From Clusia tigrina (Eukaryota; Arthropoda; Insecta; Diptera; Clusiidae): a stretch of DNA of 64,000 nucleotides. The number at the start of each line of letters is the position of its first letter. Position 1 is the stretch's first letter. The notes below the pieces were generated by a model. The model did no database searches. It was not told the DNA's origin and saw only the letters and a list, made by a program, of their open reading frames with translations. This document shows positions 11,346 to 23,504 of this stretch, piece after piece. The position numbers and the translations under genes are program-made. The DNA lies in contig OV050033.1 of the NCBI GenBank assembly GCA_920105625.2, forward strand, positions 124,557,821-124,621,820, in the 5' to 3' direction.

Positions 11346-12819
11346 AGAGTTCCTTTGAATAGTGGGACATTTTTCTCCATGGCTAATTATTGTTTCCCAG
11401 AGGAAAGAGCCATTTGTGTAGAGTCTGCATCTCTAGAGGCCGTCATTGTGTTAGGAGTATATAGGAAGGGCCTTCTTGGAGACTTGTTGGGGAGGCTGTA
11501 AATCTTGCCATTGCATTAATTGCAATTCTATGCAAATCGGCGACAGAAAAAGGAGCTTTGTGCGCCTTCGCTGCAATTTCCATGTCGAGTTGTGAAAAGT
11601 TTGAATAAATAAAATACAAAATTAAAAAATAAATAAAAAAACAAGTAAATAAAATACAATAAAATTGCTACAGCACAACAAAAACTTCGTGCTTCGTTTT
11701 ACAACTTGTGCCCAATAAAAGGGTTGCCGCGGTTGCAGTGCCGCGTGTAATTTTAATGCATTTTATTGTGGCAAATACCGCGGCGTGGTTCTTTTCTGCT
11801 TTGTACGAGGAAAAGTAAAAACTTTGTTTCAAATTTAGTATGCGCCGCGCTTAGACAAGTTGTACTTCCGCTTTTTATGATGCTCCACTATACAACCATC
11901 CCCCTCACCAATACTCACACCCCGCCCCAACCCGCCAGTGCTGGCAATTTTGGCGATTTTCTTCAGGAAAATGCTCGCGTACATAATCCTTGAAAGTTGA
12001 GACGCGGGCAGCCACACTCCTCGGCGCGGCTCAGCTCGGCTTTTGTAATTTCGCAGTGAATGCCACACAAATGAGCTATCGAAAAATTGTATTATCCTTT
12101 ATTCTGCTGCAAAGGGTGAATGTGCAATTGTTCCCACACACACACAGGCACACTCACCGCCACCGGCAGCACACAATTTTTGAAGGCTAAAACGTGCTGG
12201 GCCAGAAGGAGCTACTCGAGGAATTTCTGAATTTCTGCACTAGGAAAAGGACATCCGTCGCGTTGCTGTCAACCGTCGTGCAGCTTTAAATACAGAATGC
12301 ATAATTTTTCCCTGTAGATACTCCTACACTAATAATGGTTGCAGCCAAGGTGATGAAGGAGCGGAGTGGTGGTAGTTTCAGAGGAGCTGCTTTCTCCGTT
12401 TGTAGGAGATGGTGGAGATGGGAGCCTGCGTACAAGCAGAAAAATACTTATCAAGCAATTAATGAATGTAATGTTTAAATATGCAATTCAAATGCGAAGG
12501 AAACTGAATTGTTTGCACTTGAAATGTGGTCCCTCTTTACCCTCAAACAATTGGGTTTCCCCATTTTCCATTAGAAGGTCATCTGAATATGCGAACTGTG
12601 GCAAGATTTCAACAAAGCATTAACAAATTCGTCATGATTGGACACATTTATATCCTATGATTGTATTGTGTATGGATTGAAACTTTTGGCAGGTGTCGCA
12701 GAGATAAGAGTAGCAATCAAGTTGGGATCTGTGATATATAAGAAGCCGAACTTCTTCGCAAAGTTTGCGAACCGGCATTCTGTTCAGTTTCTAACAGTCT
12801 CGAATTTTCAGAAACAGTC
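11346..12819. other. Non-coding stretch
   Basis: Unique-looking intronic DNA with short simple repeats (A-rich near 11,605-11,660; CACACA near 12,137). Small frames on both strands have no recognisable product. Confidence 0.4.
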
Positions 12820-13890
12820 TGTAAATTTGTGTTGTAGTTTCTTAGAGCATGTAAGAAACCGAGGACTTTTGGAGCCTGTTTGTTAGATCTACCACCATTC
12901 AATTAACCACAAATTTGAAGGAATATGATATATGATATGATATATGACATTTGCTAAAATTTGTTTGGTAGCTTCTTACAGCATGTAAGAGGCCGAGTAC
13001 TTTTGAAATCAGCTTCTCTACAATCCACCACCACTTATATGGCCGATTTTCAATCCCACCACATTGAGTTTTTGTATCCACCATTTCAATCTACCACAAA
13101 TTATCACCTATATATAAAAGAATATATTTAAATAGGCTCTTGCTTGGTGCTCTTTTTATAGCATTTAAGAGGCCGAGAACCTTTGGAAACAGCTTTTCAA
13201 ACCCACTATATTTTTTGTTATATCCAATTCAATCTACCACAAATTTCAAGAGAGAACATTCGAATTTGGATGAATGGATGCATAAGTTTCTGTGACTGTT
13301 TCTTAGAGCATGAAATGTGAGGCCGAGAAATGTTGAAGCTAGGACTTCTTATCTACCTATCTAACACATATTCATATCTACAACATTTTCATATCTATGA
13401 AATTTTCATATCTACCACCCCTTCATATTGTTAGATATGCCACAATTTTGATGTTGTAAGTATGGATTAGGGATCAATGAGTGCATATTTGGGTGGTAGG
13501 TAAGTGGTAGTCCATCAGTAAAGACGAGAACATTTGGAACTAACTATCTTGTCTACCACATTTTCCTACCTACCACTCTTTTTTTTTATCAGATTTAATA
13601 CTAGTTTAATAAACTAAAAATTGTATATGAAAAGATTGGAATAGGGATCAATGAGTGCATAGGTTTACTGTGGTAGGTTTACATAGCATAAGTAAAGCCG
13701 AGAACTTCTGGAAAGAACATTTGTCTATCACATTCTCATACCTACCACATTATATTTTCTTAGTCTACCATGCTTTGATTTCACCACAAATTTCAATTGA
13801 TAGCACTGTGGGCTGTTTGTCACAGTACGAGGTCGAGAACTTTTGGAACCACCTTATACAAGTAATATAAAATACCGCCTTGAAAGCGGT
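12820..13890. repeat. Minisatellite, core GCCGAGAACTTTTGGAA
   Basis: A degenerate tandem family of roughly 140-200 bp units, each with a (G/A)CCGAGAACTTTTGGAA-like core and CTACCACATT or CACCACAAATTTCAA stretches. Cores lie near 12,855, 12,993, 13,170, 13,322, 13,521, 13,692 and 13,833. The last units are duplicated in reverse orientation at 15,485-15,720. Confidence 0.8.
13646..13882 (+). repeat. Inverted-repeat arm A, 3' of Nup88 exon 2
   Basis: This 237-bp segment matches the reverse complement of 15,485-15,720 almost base for base, including GGTCGAGAACTTTTGGAACC and the end reading into ATACCGCCTTG. Differences are a handful of substitutions and small indels, so the duplication is recent relative to the minisatellite around it. 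The arms are about 1.6 kb apart and Nup88 exon 2 lies between them. Confidence 0.9.
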
Positions 13891-14982
13891 TTTATAGCAG
13901 AGGAAGAGTTCTAAGACAGCATAAAAGTGTGTTAAAAGATAAACAAACTTCTGGTTCTGGTTCTATAATCAACGGATCAAATCATTATATCTCCAGCGTA
14001 CTAGCGAAGTTAGTGCAATTCCCAGAATCCTTCTCGAACTACACTGCTCTACAGAGGATGCTCTGCAGGGCTATAAAGTTGGTTGTAGTCCTCTGAGAAT
14101 CTCAGTAACTATGTCCACAAATAAACTCCAGATTGAGATGAAAAGTAATACTCTGAACTTGCACCACTCCCCTAATAATAATCAAGTAATTTGCATTATC
14201 CTCATTATTCCTTTCTCTTACTCCTCCCCTCACTAACCAGCCATAAAAGTGTCAATAGTATTGACTTATGACCCATTATCCCTCCCATAATACGCAGCCA
14301 CGCAAACATTTTAATTGCGTTTCATTTGCTTCAACGCCAGTCTCTCAGCTACACTCCGCGTCGCAGCGCGTGGGCACTAAGCGAGTAATGATGCGAGGCA
14401 CTTCCGGGAAAAATGCTTTATTAATGGCGAATTAAAAGCAATAAAAAGCAGATGTGTCCTGGCTAACGTGGCACATTTTACACCACTGCTCGCTCACCTT
14501 GGCTGCCACTCGACACCCAAAGGAAGTGCGCGACGGAGCCGGCGACCTTCTTGGACCTCCACTTGTAAGAAATTATAATAATGGCATTTTGGAAAAAAAT
14601 TCAACTCAAATAAAATAAAAATGTTCAAAAAGTTTCAGGACTTCGGAGCAAAACAAAGTTTTGCAGCCGGCCGAAAAATGCGCTTATGCAGTTTATCATT
14701 CCTGGCCTTTTTTGCTCCTCCACTCTCGTATCTCATATCTGGAGAAATTTGCTCTTTCGTTGGGTAATTTTAATTTTAAGCTTGAGTTATGACAATATTT
14801 GCTTCCGCGCGCTTTAATGGCATTTTGATTTGCAGCCAGTGCGACGGAGTGGTGTGCATTATCCGACCTTACCACCCCCGCCCCCTCGAATCGCACCACA
14901 CTTTGCTGAATTAGCATTTCAAATTTAGTTTAATGTCTTTCGACTAGAATTGCAGCGTGAGTGGGGCGCTGTTGCAACTTAC
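13891..14982. other. Nup88 intron 2 (start), no exon found
   Basis: Sequence downstream of exon 2 in the minus-strand gene. I looked for the next Nup88 exon and saw none. The block near 14,485-14,570 has a possible acceptor and donor on the minus strand but its translation does not resemble Nup88. Confidence 0.4.
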
Positions 14983-15152
14983 CGACATGTGATTCTGTCC
15001 TTGCCCTCCATGAATTGTCCATTTGGCCCCCAACGGCGGGGCAACTCCAGTACAGTGACACCTTTCGGACCAGCCAGAGCGATTACCGATCCCTCGTTGG
15101 AGGCGAGCACGCGGTCCACTTGAAAACTCTGCGGCGTGGAGGGTATGAGGGT
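14983..15152 (-). CDS. mbo: Nup88 (nucleoporin 88) exon 2
   Basis: Read on the minus strand, this exon follows a CCTAG acceptor and ends at a TGTCG|GTAAGT donor (intron side 14,977-14,982). It is 170 bp: 56 codons plus two bases. It begins in phase 0, exactly continuing exon 1 (39,749-39,961), and encodes about residues 72-127. The peptide holds [20 protein letters not shown], which aligns without gaps to the Nup88 N-terminal beta-propeller segment seen in human Nup88 (...LIGIKGLMVLELPKRWG...). Nup88 is a nuclear-pore component on the cytoplasmic side that binds Nup214 and, in Drosophila (mbo), modulates CRM1-dependent export. The following exons are not visible in the window. The exon sits between inverted-repeat arms. 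Confidence 0.92.
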
Positions 15153-15484
15153 CTAGGAAAGGTAATGAGAGGGGGAAATATATTAATAATTAACAGAAAA
15201 TAAAGTAGTGAGAGCAAATTATATTATTATATAATTTCAAATAAAGTAAGTGAGAAAAGATACTTTATTAGATAATAAACAAAATCAATAGAAATTGTCC
15301 TTCGAAACTAAAAGTCTACAGAATTATTTTGGAGCTCGCAAGTCAAATAAATTTTGTATATAAACACATCCTGATTGGCCTCTCTTTGTTTGAATTTGAT
15401 TTGCTGGGAAATAAAAAAGTTTATTTATCTTTTAACACAATTTTATACTGTCCTATAACTCTTCCTCTCCTATGGAATCGCGTG

Positions 15485-15720
15485 CAAGGCGGTATTTTAT
15501 TACTTGTATAAGGTGGTTCCAAAAGTTCTCGACCTCGTACATTCACAAACAGCCAACAGTGCTATCAATTGAAATTTGTGGTGAAATCAAAGCATGGCAG
15601 ACTAAGAAAATATAATGTGGTAGGTATGAGAATGTGATAGACATATGTTCGTTCCAAAAGTTCTCGCCTTTACTTATGCTATGTAAACCTACCGCAGTAA
15701 TCCTATACACTTATTGATCC
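15485..15720 (-). repeat. Inverted-repeat arm B, 5' of Nup88 exon 2
   Basis: Reverse-complement copy of 13,646-13,882, starting about 330 bp upstream of exon 2 on the transcribed strand. Its minisatellite core is otherwise an array found on the far side of the exon, so this arm is probably the copied and inverted one. A lone, shorter core also occurs at about 16,890-16,918 in direct orientation. Confidence 0.9.
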
Positions 15721-16059
15721 ACGACTACGAAAACATCCCTAATAAAATTAAATTAAAAAATAATGTTTCGATATTTCAACGACAGAGAATTAGTTTGTCG
15801 TATGTTGTGAAGCAAAATAAGGACCCTATTGCAGTTAGTTGAGTCTTCATAGTGATTTTACTTGGGGAAGGTTTATGTAAAGCAACACGGTAATTCCGAA
15901 GGTCCTATATAAGATGATAAGATGAACTCGTCCATATAGAAGATATGAAGATTATTGATTATGTTTGCCTAATTAGATTCTCATTTGGTATCAGGCTTCA
16001 TCGACTTCATAACCTGATCTTCTTTACATATTGTTAGTTAGACAGAGATTTAGTAAATA
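15721..16059. other. Intronic, nothing recognised
   Basis: AT-rich unique-looking DNA between arm B and the next minisatellite. Confidence 0.4.
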
Positions 16060-16805
16060 GTTCCGTGGTTATTTTGGTACTTTCCATGGTCAAATTCCCA
16101 TGTTCAAATTAGGTGAATCTGATTAGTCTTATCCTAGAAGAATATTGGTCTTATTAAGAAGATGAATTACTCTTACTCGGTAAATCAGATTCGTCTAATT
16201 CGGTAAACCTGACTGTTTTAATTCTAGGAAAATCTGATCCTAATTCAGTCTAAGTCGGTAAACCTGACTGTTTTAATTCTAGGAAAATCTGATTGCTCAA
16301 ATTTAGAAAACCTAATTCAGTCTAAGTCCTTACACTTGATTAGTTACACTGATTAGTCTTATTCAGGAAAAATCTGATTATTCTTATTTAGTAAACGTTC
16401 TCAGTATATTTCGGCAAACCTGATTACGTTGTATTCGGTAAACCTGACTGGTCTAATTCGGTAAACTTGATTGGTCTGAAATCCGATTACTCAAATTCAG
16501 AAAACTTGATTCAGTCTAAGTTGTTAAACCTGATTAGCCAGTAAACCTGCTTAGTCTTATTAAGTTAAACTGAGTAGTCCCGTTCAGGAAGAATCTGATT
16601 AGTGTCATTCGGTAAATTTGAGTAGTCTAATTCCGGAAAAATTTCTGATAAGTTAAATTCATTAAACTTGATTTAGTCTAATGAGTTAAACTTGACTAGT
16701 CTAATTTGAGAAAATCTTATTCCTTAAACCTGATTAGTAAAATTCAGTAACCGGATTAATCTGATTCTATAAACTTGATTAGTTTCATTGCATAAGATTG
16801 CTAAG
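16060..16805. repeat. Minisatellite, core GGTAAACCTGATTAGTCTAATTC
   Basis: Degenerate tandem repeat of about 20-40 bp, alternating AAACCTGATTAGTCT-like and AATTCAGGAAAAATCTGATT-like elements. A longer unit is nearly perfectly repeated at about 16,199-16,240 and 16,256-16,300. Confidence 0.8.
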
Positions 16806-18350
16806 AACCTACTGAGAGCCTAACTACAAATTTCCTCCTGGGTAATAATGAGTGCCGAACCACAAATTTCCTCTTGGGTACTGGTACTAATAAAGCCGAG
16901 AACTTTTCGAACCACCTCCACTAAACTCCTTTCAAACGTGCACAATTGCAAATAAAATGGAATAAAGTTTAAAAATTATTTGCCGCCCATACCCGAGCAA
17001 GCTGAGCAAAAGGAAGCAGCGCGCAAAGATCTTAATAGGCAATTCGGAAGATGAGCGCAGATGGGGAGAGCGCCTTTATTTACGCTAGAAAGAAATTCTT
17101 CGACTTGTCTTCTTTGGAGAAAGTAAAACAAAAAGAAAAATAAAAACTTCGGAGCCGTAATCTCGCATATATGAAGCGTAAAATGGATGTAATTGTGTAA
17201 ACACAACGAACACACGCTTCCACCCACCAGCACTCTCACATAAGCGATAATTATGACATCTTGAATAAAATATACTAAAAGAACAACAACAACAACAATG
17301 AATACAAAAGCAGTCTCTACAAAGGGAAAATAGTCACCAGAAGAAAGAAGGTCTACGAAGGAGCTGAAAACGCGCTGACATGTAAAATTTTACAATTTAA
17401 ATGGCAAAAAGTCAAAAACACACAAAGTCACAGGACCCCCACACACACCCATGTAGCACAGCCGGGATTCGAAAGTGTTCCTAGTCGAATGAGTGTGAGT
17501 GAGTGAACGTGAGTGCGTGTGTGCATGAATTTGGCATCACTCTTCCGTGCTTATCTCATGCAATTAAAAATTTTTTACGAGTAGTTACGCCACCATTTGC
17601 CATTTTTCTCAAAAATTATCATCACCGTCGTCATCTTCTTTGGTGGTGGTGCTGGAGGGCGCCAGTGCCTTCCCCACACTGGTTTCGCTGTGTTGTTCGC
17701 AGTCTATTGTTCTAGGTTTCGAAGGATTGGCTTGAAATGTGCTGCGTAAGCGATTCACTCATTTGTTTAATGCATTTCTTCAAGTGTAGCAGGCAGAACG
17801 AACTGCGTGTGTCCATGACGGAGCCAATCAGTGAATTGGAAATATTTTGTGATGCAGCGGTGGGGGAGTTGAAGTAGGTACATAGCTTTCCTCCAAATGT
17901 TATGGGAAGTTCGACGCATAGGAAAAATTTGTATGTGAGTCATGGGACAAAACATTATCGAAGAAACTAACTTTAACTACAGAAGCGTTCCGAATGGTCT
18001 TATAGAGGTAACATGCTTAATATGCATATTTGCAGCATTATAATCCCATATAAAGATTTTATTGGGCTTCTGCCAAGTAGAAAATCCTTCTCAAGAAGGG
18101 TGGAATACAAGATATTGTCTTTTTAGGGACAAGATTCCCATTCTCTTCGCAAGTCCAATTGGGCTTGAAATGTTAAACCAAAAAAGGATTGCTGGTGTAA
18201 GACTGGATTGTGTGTAAGATGGACGTTTCGCGTTTATTGAAGTTAGAAAGAGTTGACTAAATTCTAATCTCTAGAATAGTCTAACAAGTTGAACTAATAA
18301 TTATATTTGAGTTTTATCCCTGCTGCTCTCATTTCACAACTGAACTTTTT
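16806..18350. other. Intronic, no gene recognised
   Basis: Contains one lone GCCGAGAACTTTT core near 16,893, an ACAACAACAACA tract near 17,284, and several short frames with no domain. The minus frame at 16,976-17,239 is not supported by splice signals or similarity. Confidence 0.4.
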
Positions 18351-18364
18351 GTGAGTCAAATCTT

Positions 18365-18480
18365 CTATGAGAACAATGGGCATCACTGCCTGAGTCCTTG
18401 GAGACCTCCTTCTTCGGTGGTTCTCGGGCATATCCCACTTTTATCTATCATATCTTCTACACTTCTACATTATCTTATAT
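18365..18480 (+). mobile_element. LINE 3' UTR scrap
   Basis: GGGCATCA, then TTGGAGACCTCCTTCTTC and GTTCTC, matches the segment at about 53,846-53,920 that follows the LINE C-terminal frame, so this is a short 3' piece of the same or a related element. Confidence 0.5.
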
Positions 18481-18589
18481 TCCATTCTATATCTATATTC
18501 CCCGCTTTGGAAAAGCACCATGAACCTTTTCTGGTTATACAAAATAACTTCAATTTGATCTGTGAGCCTTTGACTTAGCTTGGTTCTGT

Positions 18590-19690
18590 ATAGTAAGCTT
18601 AAAAGCTGTTCTTAACACTTAAAGCTGTAAACAACGGTTAGAAGTTAAAGCTTAAAATGTTTACTTTGAAATTAGAATTTAAAAGCACTGCTTGGAAGTT
18701 AAATCTTAAAAGCTTTACTTTGCAGTTAAAGTTCAAAATTTATAGTTAGCAGGCAAAGACTAAAAGCAATGCTTAAACAGGTTTACTTAGTACTTAAAGC
18801 TCATAATATATACTTAAAATTTAAAGCTTAAAAGCAATGCCTAGAGATTAAAGCTTAAAATGTTTACTTAGGTGTTAAAGCTTAGAAGCTGCCTAGAAGT
18901 GAAAGCTTAAAAGGTTCAATTAGCAGTAAAAGTTTAAAAGCAAAGCTTGGAAGTTAAAGCTTTAAAGGTTTACTTAGGAGTTAAAGAGATAAAAGTATAC
19001 TTCGAAGTTTAAGCTTAAAAGCAGTGATTAGACGTTAAAGCTTAAAAGCAATGCTTAGAAATGAGAGCTTAACAGCTCACAACGGACCCAACTGGTGGTC
19101 TAAGTGGTATCACTGTTTTCTTGGTGATCCGACTGCCCAACCTAAACCTAAAGCTTAAAAGGATTACTTAGCAGGAAAAGCTTAAAATCATTGCTTAGAA
19201 ATTGAAGCTTAAAAAGCTTTCTGAGCATTTAAGGCTGAAAAGTTTTCTAAGTAGTTAAAGCTTAAAAAAATTCTCACCAGCTACAGCTTAAAAGCAATGC
19301 TTAGCAGTTAAAGCTTTACATCAGTGCTCCGAAGATAAAGCTTTAAAAAATTACTCACCAGTTACAGCTTAAAAGCAATGCTTAGCAGTTAAAGCTTTAA
19401 ATCTGTGCTCAGCGTTAAAGCTTAAAAGGGTTTCTTAGCAGTAAAAGCTTAAAGTGCCTAGAAGTGAAAGTTTAAAAGTTATACATAATAGTTGAAGCTT
19501 AAAAGCAGTTAAATCGTAAATTGTTCAGAAGTTGAAGGTTTAAAGCAGTGCTTAGAAGCTGAAACTTAAAAGCTATACTTAGAAGTTCAAGTTGAAAAGC
19601 ATCACTTACTAGTTAAATCGCAAAAGCTTTGCTGCACAGTTGAAAATTAAAAGCTCTACTTAGCAATAGAAGCCAGAAAGTTAAGCTTAG
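18590..19690. repeat. Minisatellite, core TTAAAGCTTAAAAG
   Basis: About 1.1 kb of degenerate repeats, about 27-30 bp each, reading like GTTAAAGCTTAAAAGCAATGCTTAGAA with many variants. Interrupted at about 19,073-19,150 by a LINE tail. Confidence 0.85.
19073..19155 (+). mobile_element. LINE 3' end inserted in the minisatellite
   Basis: CACAACGGACCCAACTGGTGG... down to CCCAACCTAAACCTAAA is a foreign block within the AAGCTT array. Ending in CCTAA-type short repeats instead of poly(A) is typical of R1/LOA-like LINE tails in flies; compare the GGTTAGGTTAGG end at 50,614. Confidence 0.55.
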
Positions 19691-20453
19691 CAAATTCCTT
19701 CTATTTACTCTCTACCATCGCCTGCACAATTCTTGAAGGCTTCCCTTTTTGTGGTTTTACTCTGAAGCAAATTTCTCAAATAGGGGATTTTCCTAAATTT
19801 GTTTATGATTATGAATATGTGAGTGTCGCCTTTGAACTCTCCACCAGGCTTATGTGACATTTGGCAAAAGATGTGCAATAAATTCTCATGTTTCACTTGA
19901 GTGGCTCGCAAGGATATGGAAAATGCGATGAAATGTGGTTTGGAGCCCACTTTTACCGCTGCTGCCGTCATTTGCGCTGATTGATTGAAATGTCACATTA
20001 AAAAGTGAGGAAGGAGAAGGAGCAACCGAACGAACAAAAATGGTAAATGGCACATAAATGTGCCAAGCATGGCGGCCACGAGGCACACACCACACCCGCC
20101 CGCCCCATGACCATGCACGCAGATCATTTTGAATGTCATTTTGCTGCCGTTGACTAAGCATTTGCCGTTTGGTTTTGATTTGATAAGCAACAGCAAGGAC
20201 CAAAGGAAGAAAAAAATCCTTAAAAAATAGTGACCACTTAAAAAAAGTGAGGAAAATTTTAAAATGCCAACATACGAGTGGACTGGAAAGCCCAAGAAAA
20301 AAAAACAACAACAAATAAATAAAAAGCGAGAGGAGCGAATGTTTTATCGTTTATATTTAAGTTAGAAAAATTGCCAGCGATTAATTTAATAGAGACAAAG
20401 GCAGCAGCACTTTTTGTACCATGTTTGTTAGCCCTGGCCAGCAACTTGACGCG

Positions 20454-20498
<45 letters not shown>

Positions 20499-21299
20499 CA
20501 CATACGACTTGACGCCGGGGGATGCTGCACAGCACTGAGAGAGCACCCTGCTTAGCTCAGCCCAACCCAAACCCAGGCTAGGCTAGTACACTCCAAGCGG
20601 GGTGTATGGCGTTTGGCTTTGTGTGTGGCCGCTACTGGTGCTGCTACTGGTTCGCATGGGCCTCCCTCCCATAAAATTTTTAAAAGCGAAATGCTAATAT
20701 AGACATTAATTTTATTTTGTGAACAATTTTTTCAAATGAAATGATTTCCATTTGCTTTACCGTTTTATTTATTTTGCTGTTTTGCGTTGAGCCAAATAAA
20801 TATGGGCCTGCCGGGTGCGAGTGTGTGTGGCCAGCAAATGGATACAACTAATGAAATCCTTATTAATATGCTTTGGACCTTTGCTGTTTGCCCTGGGGAT
20901 GGGTGCTAGGCCGGGGTGGGTGAGTGAGCGTCTTTTCAGCGAGGAGGTGAAGAGACCACCAAACAAAAAACAAATGTTAAATTGAAAGCAATGAATTGTA
21001 AAAGCACATTACTCCAGGCTAAACAGAAGAAATTTTATAAAAATCAGTAGCTAAAATACACAAATAGATTTATTTTTGCCAGTGTATTATTTGCTCAGTG
21101 TACTGTGCAAGCCAATCACCAACGAGCGGCACGCCGATTGGGCAACTCGCTTCGTTGTAAGCACCGAAATCGAAGCGCATGTATTGATTTTTGATGAGCT
21201 TTCAATGCAACACATTTCCAAAGCATACACTTAGGCGGAGAGAAAAATAAAAGAAGAATATAGCAGTGTTGGTGACAGGCGGGACTTGTGTTTATCCTA
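19691..21299. other. Intronic, with a (CA)n tract
   Basis: Unique-looking DNA. Overlapping minus-strand frames near 19,705-20,570 run through a (CA)n tract and poly-A/T runs and carry no domain. Nothing else recognised. Confidence 0.4.
20455..20496. repeat. (CA)n microsatellite
   Basis: Uninterrupted CA dinucleotide tract of about 42 bases. Confidence 0.95.
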
Positions 21300-21660
21300 G
21301 AGGTGTATGAGTGAGTGTACTTGGTGTGTTTATATGTGTCTAAGACAGTTGAAGGCGCTATCGTTTTTATAGGAACTGATGTGTTTATATGTGTTGGTGT
21401 GTGTGTGACTGTGCTGATGTGTTCTGTGTGTGTGTGTGTGTGACTGAACTGATGTGTTTATATGTTATTGTATGAACTGATGTTTGTATATGCTTTAATA
21501 TGAATTGATGTCTATTCATACGCGTTGGTGTGTTCATTGGTGCATTTCTGTAATTGGTGTTATATATTTAAGGCTGTATTTCTATGTATTGGTGTACTTC
21601 AGTGTATTTGTGCGCATTTCTGCTCATAACTTGTGTTTACGTGCATTCATTTGTAACCCT
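21300..21660. repeat. GT-rich repeat, core TGATGTGTTTATATGTGTTGG
   Basis: GTGTGT tracts alternate with repeated (AA)CTGATGTGTTTATATG-like units at about 21,378, 21,449 and 21,476. Confidence 0.7.
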
Positions 21661-23504
21661 CGCCAATTGGTTAGAACTCTAAATGCTCAGCTAAGCAATT
21701 AAAAATTTCTGAATGCTACTTTTAGGCGTTCATTAATAACGCATTAGATGCGTAGTGAGAGCTCTTAAAGAGAAAACAGACCAAAAAAGATGGGGACAAA
21801 TTAATGTGTATAATTTCAGCAGAAAGTGCCACTAAAACTCCCCCACACACACACACGTTTAACAAAGAACCCATTAAAATACCTTCATAGTACACAATAA
21901 GTTGCCAGCCTAAAAGTGTGCTACAAAATAAATTGCCGAAAATTATTAACACCAGCAGCACTCATTACAACAACAGCAAATCACCATTAAGGAATAGTGG
22001 GCGCCTGTGTGGGGGTGGGGCCTCTGTATATGGTGATAAGTGGGCGTCTGTATATATATTACTGTGTGTATGCGTGCTTGGTGCAGGGTTCTAATAGACG
22101 ACAACACGGAGGACATCAGCCGGAGAAGCCAGTGTAAGCGCAACGGTAATGGTAACTGTAACGGTAACGCTGAGGGTAACGGTAAAGCAGCTTCATTAAA
22201 AACCAAAAGCGCTAAAATTTTATAGCGTTCTGCGATGAACGCCATTTTAAAATGACTTTCGAAACACATTTCATCACCATAAATGTTCAACAAATATCAC
22301 TTTCCGAGTGTGCGAGTGGGAGGGCTCTGCCAAGTGGGAGAAGCAGCTGCTGAGGCTCATGGAGATGGACTGGTTTGCTGCACGAACTGATGTGTTGCAT
22401 GCTACAAACTGCTGCGTTTCACTGCGTAAGCGTATGTCAGCGAGAGCCATTCCTCAATATTTATAGGAGGAGGGAGTAGAGAGGATGTCGCTTATGCGCC
22501 TGAAAGCATAGCTAAGGCGAAACTTACATAAAATTTATTATGCGCGTCCCTGGAAAAAAGGGTTCAAATTACTGTTTGTCACCCTGCACGCATAAGCCAC
22601 ACATACACACGTTTAGAGGCACACACACAGAGCCAGAGACAGATACTTGTCGGCACTAAATAACCGAAAAATTTCGAAAACTTTACAGCAACACGGCTCG
22701 GCCGCCTAAAAAGCTGTTATTGCTTATTGCCGCTGCTGAATGTTAATGGCGTTTCGTTTACCTCTGTTTTTGCCGCTTGTTTCGGCAAAATTATTTAATA
22801 TATTTTCGGGTGTTTTTATATTTATTACATTGGGGAGTGTAGCGCAGTCAGCGTCTTGGCTCTGTCTTTGCCTTCGAAGGGTACACGGAGACACTCAGAT
22901 ACTCCGACACTCAGCCACGGAGACACGGATACACTGGAGTGCTCCACGTGTCGCCTGCTCGAGGGGCTTAAATTAACAAATGTGCTTCTGTGTGATAATT
23001 ATAATTTTACATTAACTTTTTGTTAATTGTTAACCAACAAGTAACATTATGCGGAGGTGTTAAAATGTAAATCTCGTCGGCATGGCAAGGGTGGTGGGGG
23101 AAGGGTTTGTTTTGCTGTTTGCCTAAGCCACATGTTCAGGTAGCACTGAGTGTGGGAGTTGCTTTAATGTCCTCTTATGTGCGACTGACATATTGGCAAT
23201 ATAAAATGTTGCGCCTGAATTTTATGAGTAAATGGAAAATTTTAATCACACTCGTATGTGGCGTGATACCCGTTTGCAGTTAAGACAATATCTCAGGGGG
23301 CTTATAATGTACGATTTTAGTGCCTAAAAGTATGCAATGAAATTGTATATTACGAAAATAACTAATATAGTAAATGGAGGCGCGAAGTCAATTTGAGAAT
23401 GAGTGCGATGTTAAACATTTGTAAGTGCTTGTTTCTATAATGGAACAACTTCACGAAACCCAACAAATAATCGTAGACCAAAGCATATATTGGGAAATAT
23501 ATCA
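21661..23504. other. Intronic; small GGTAAC repeat
   Basis: At about 22,141-22,190 there are several GGTAAC/GGTAAT hexamers. No supported gene; open frames at 21,946-22,293 and 22,740-22,976 show no domain. Confidence 0.4.

Noticed and set aside
14480..14570. Minus-strand exon 3 of Nup88
   Set aside because: The phase is allowed and a GTGAGC donor follows, but the peptide is Arg/Pro/Ser-rich and does not match the Nup88 sequence expected after exon 2.
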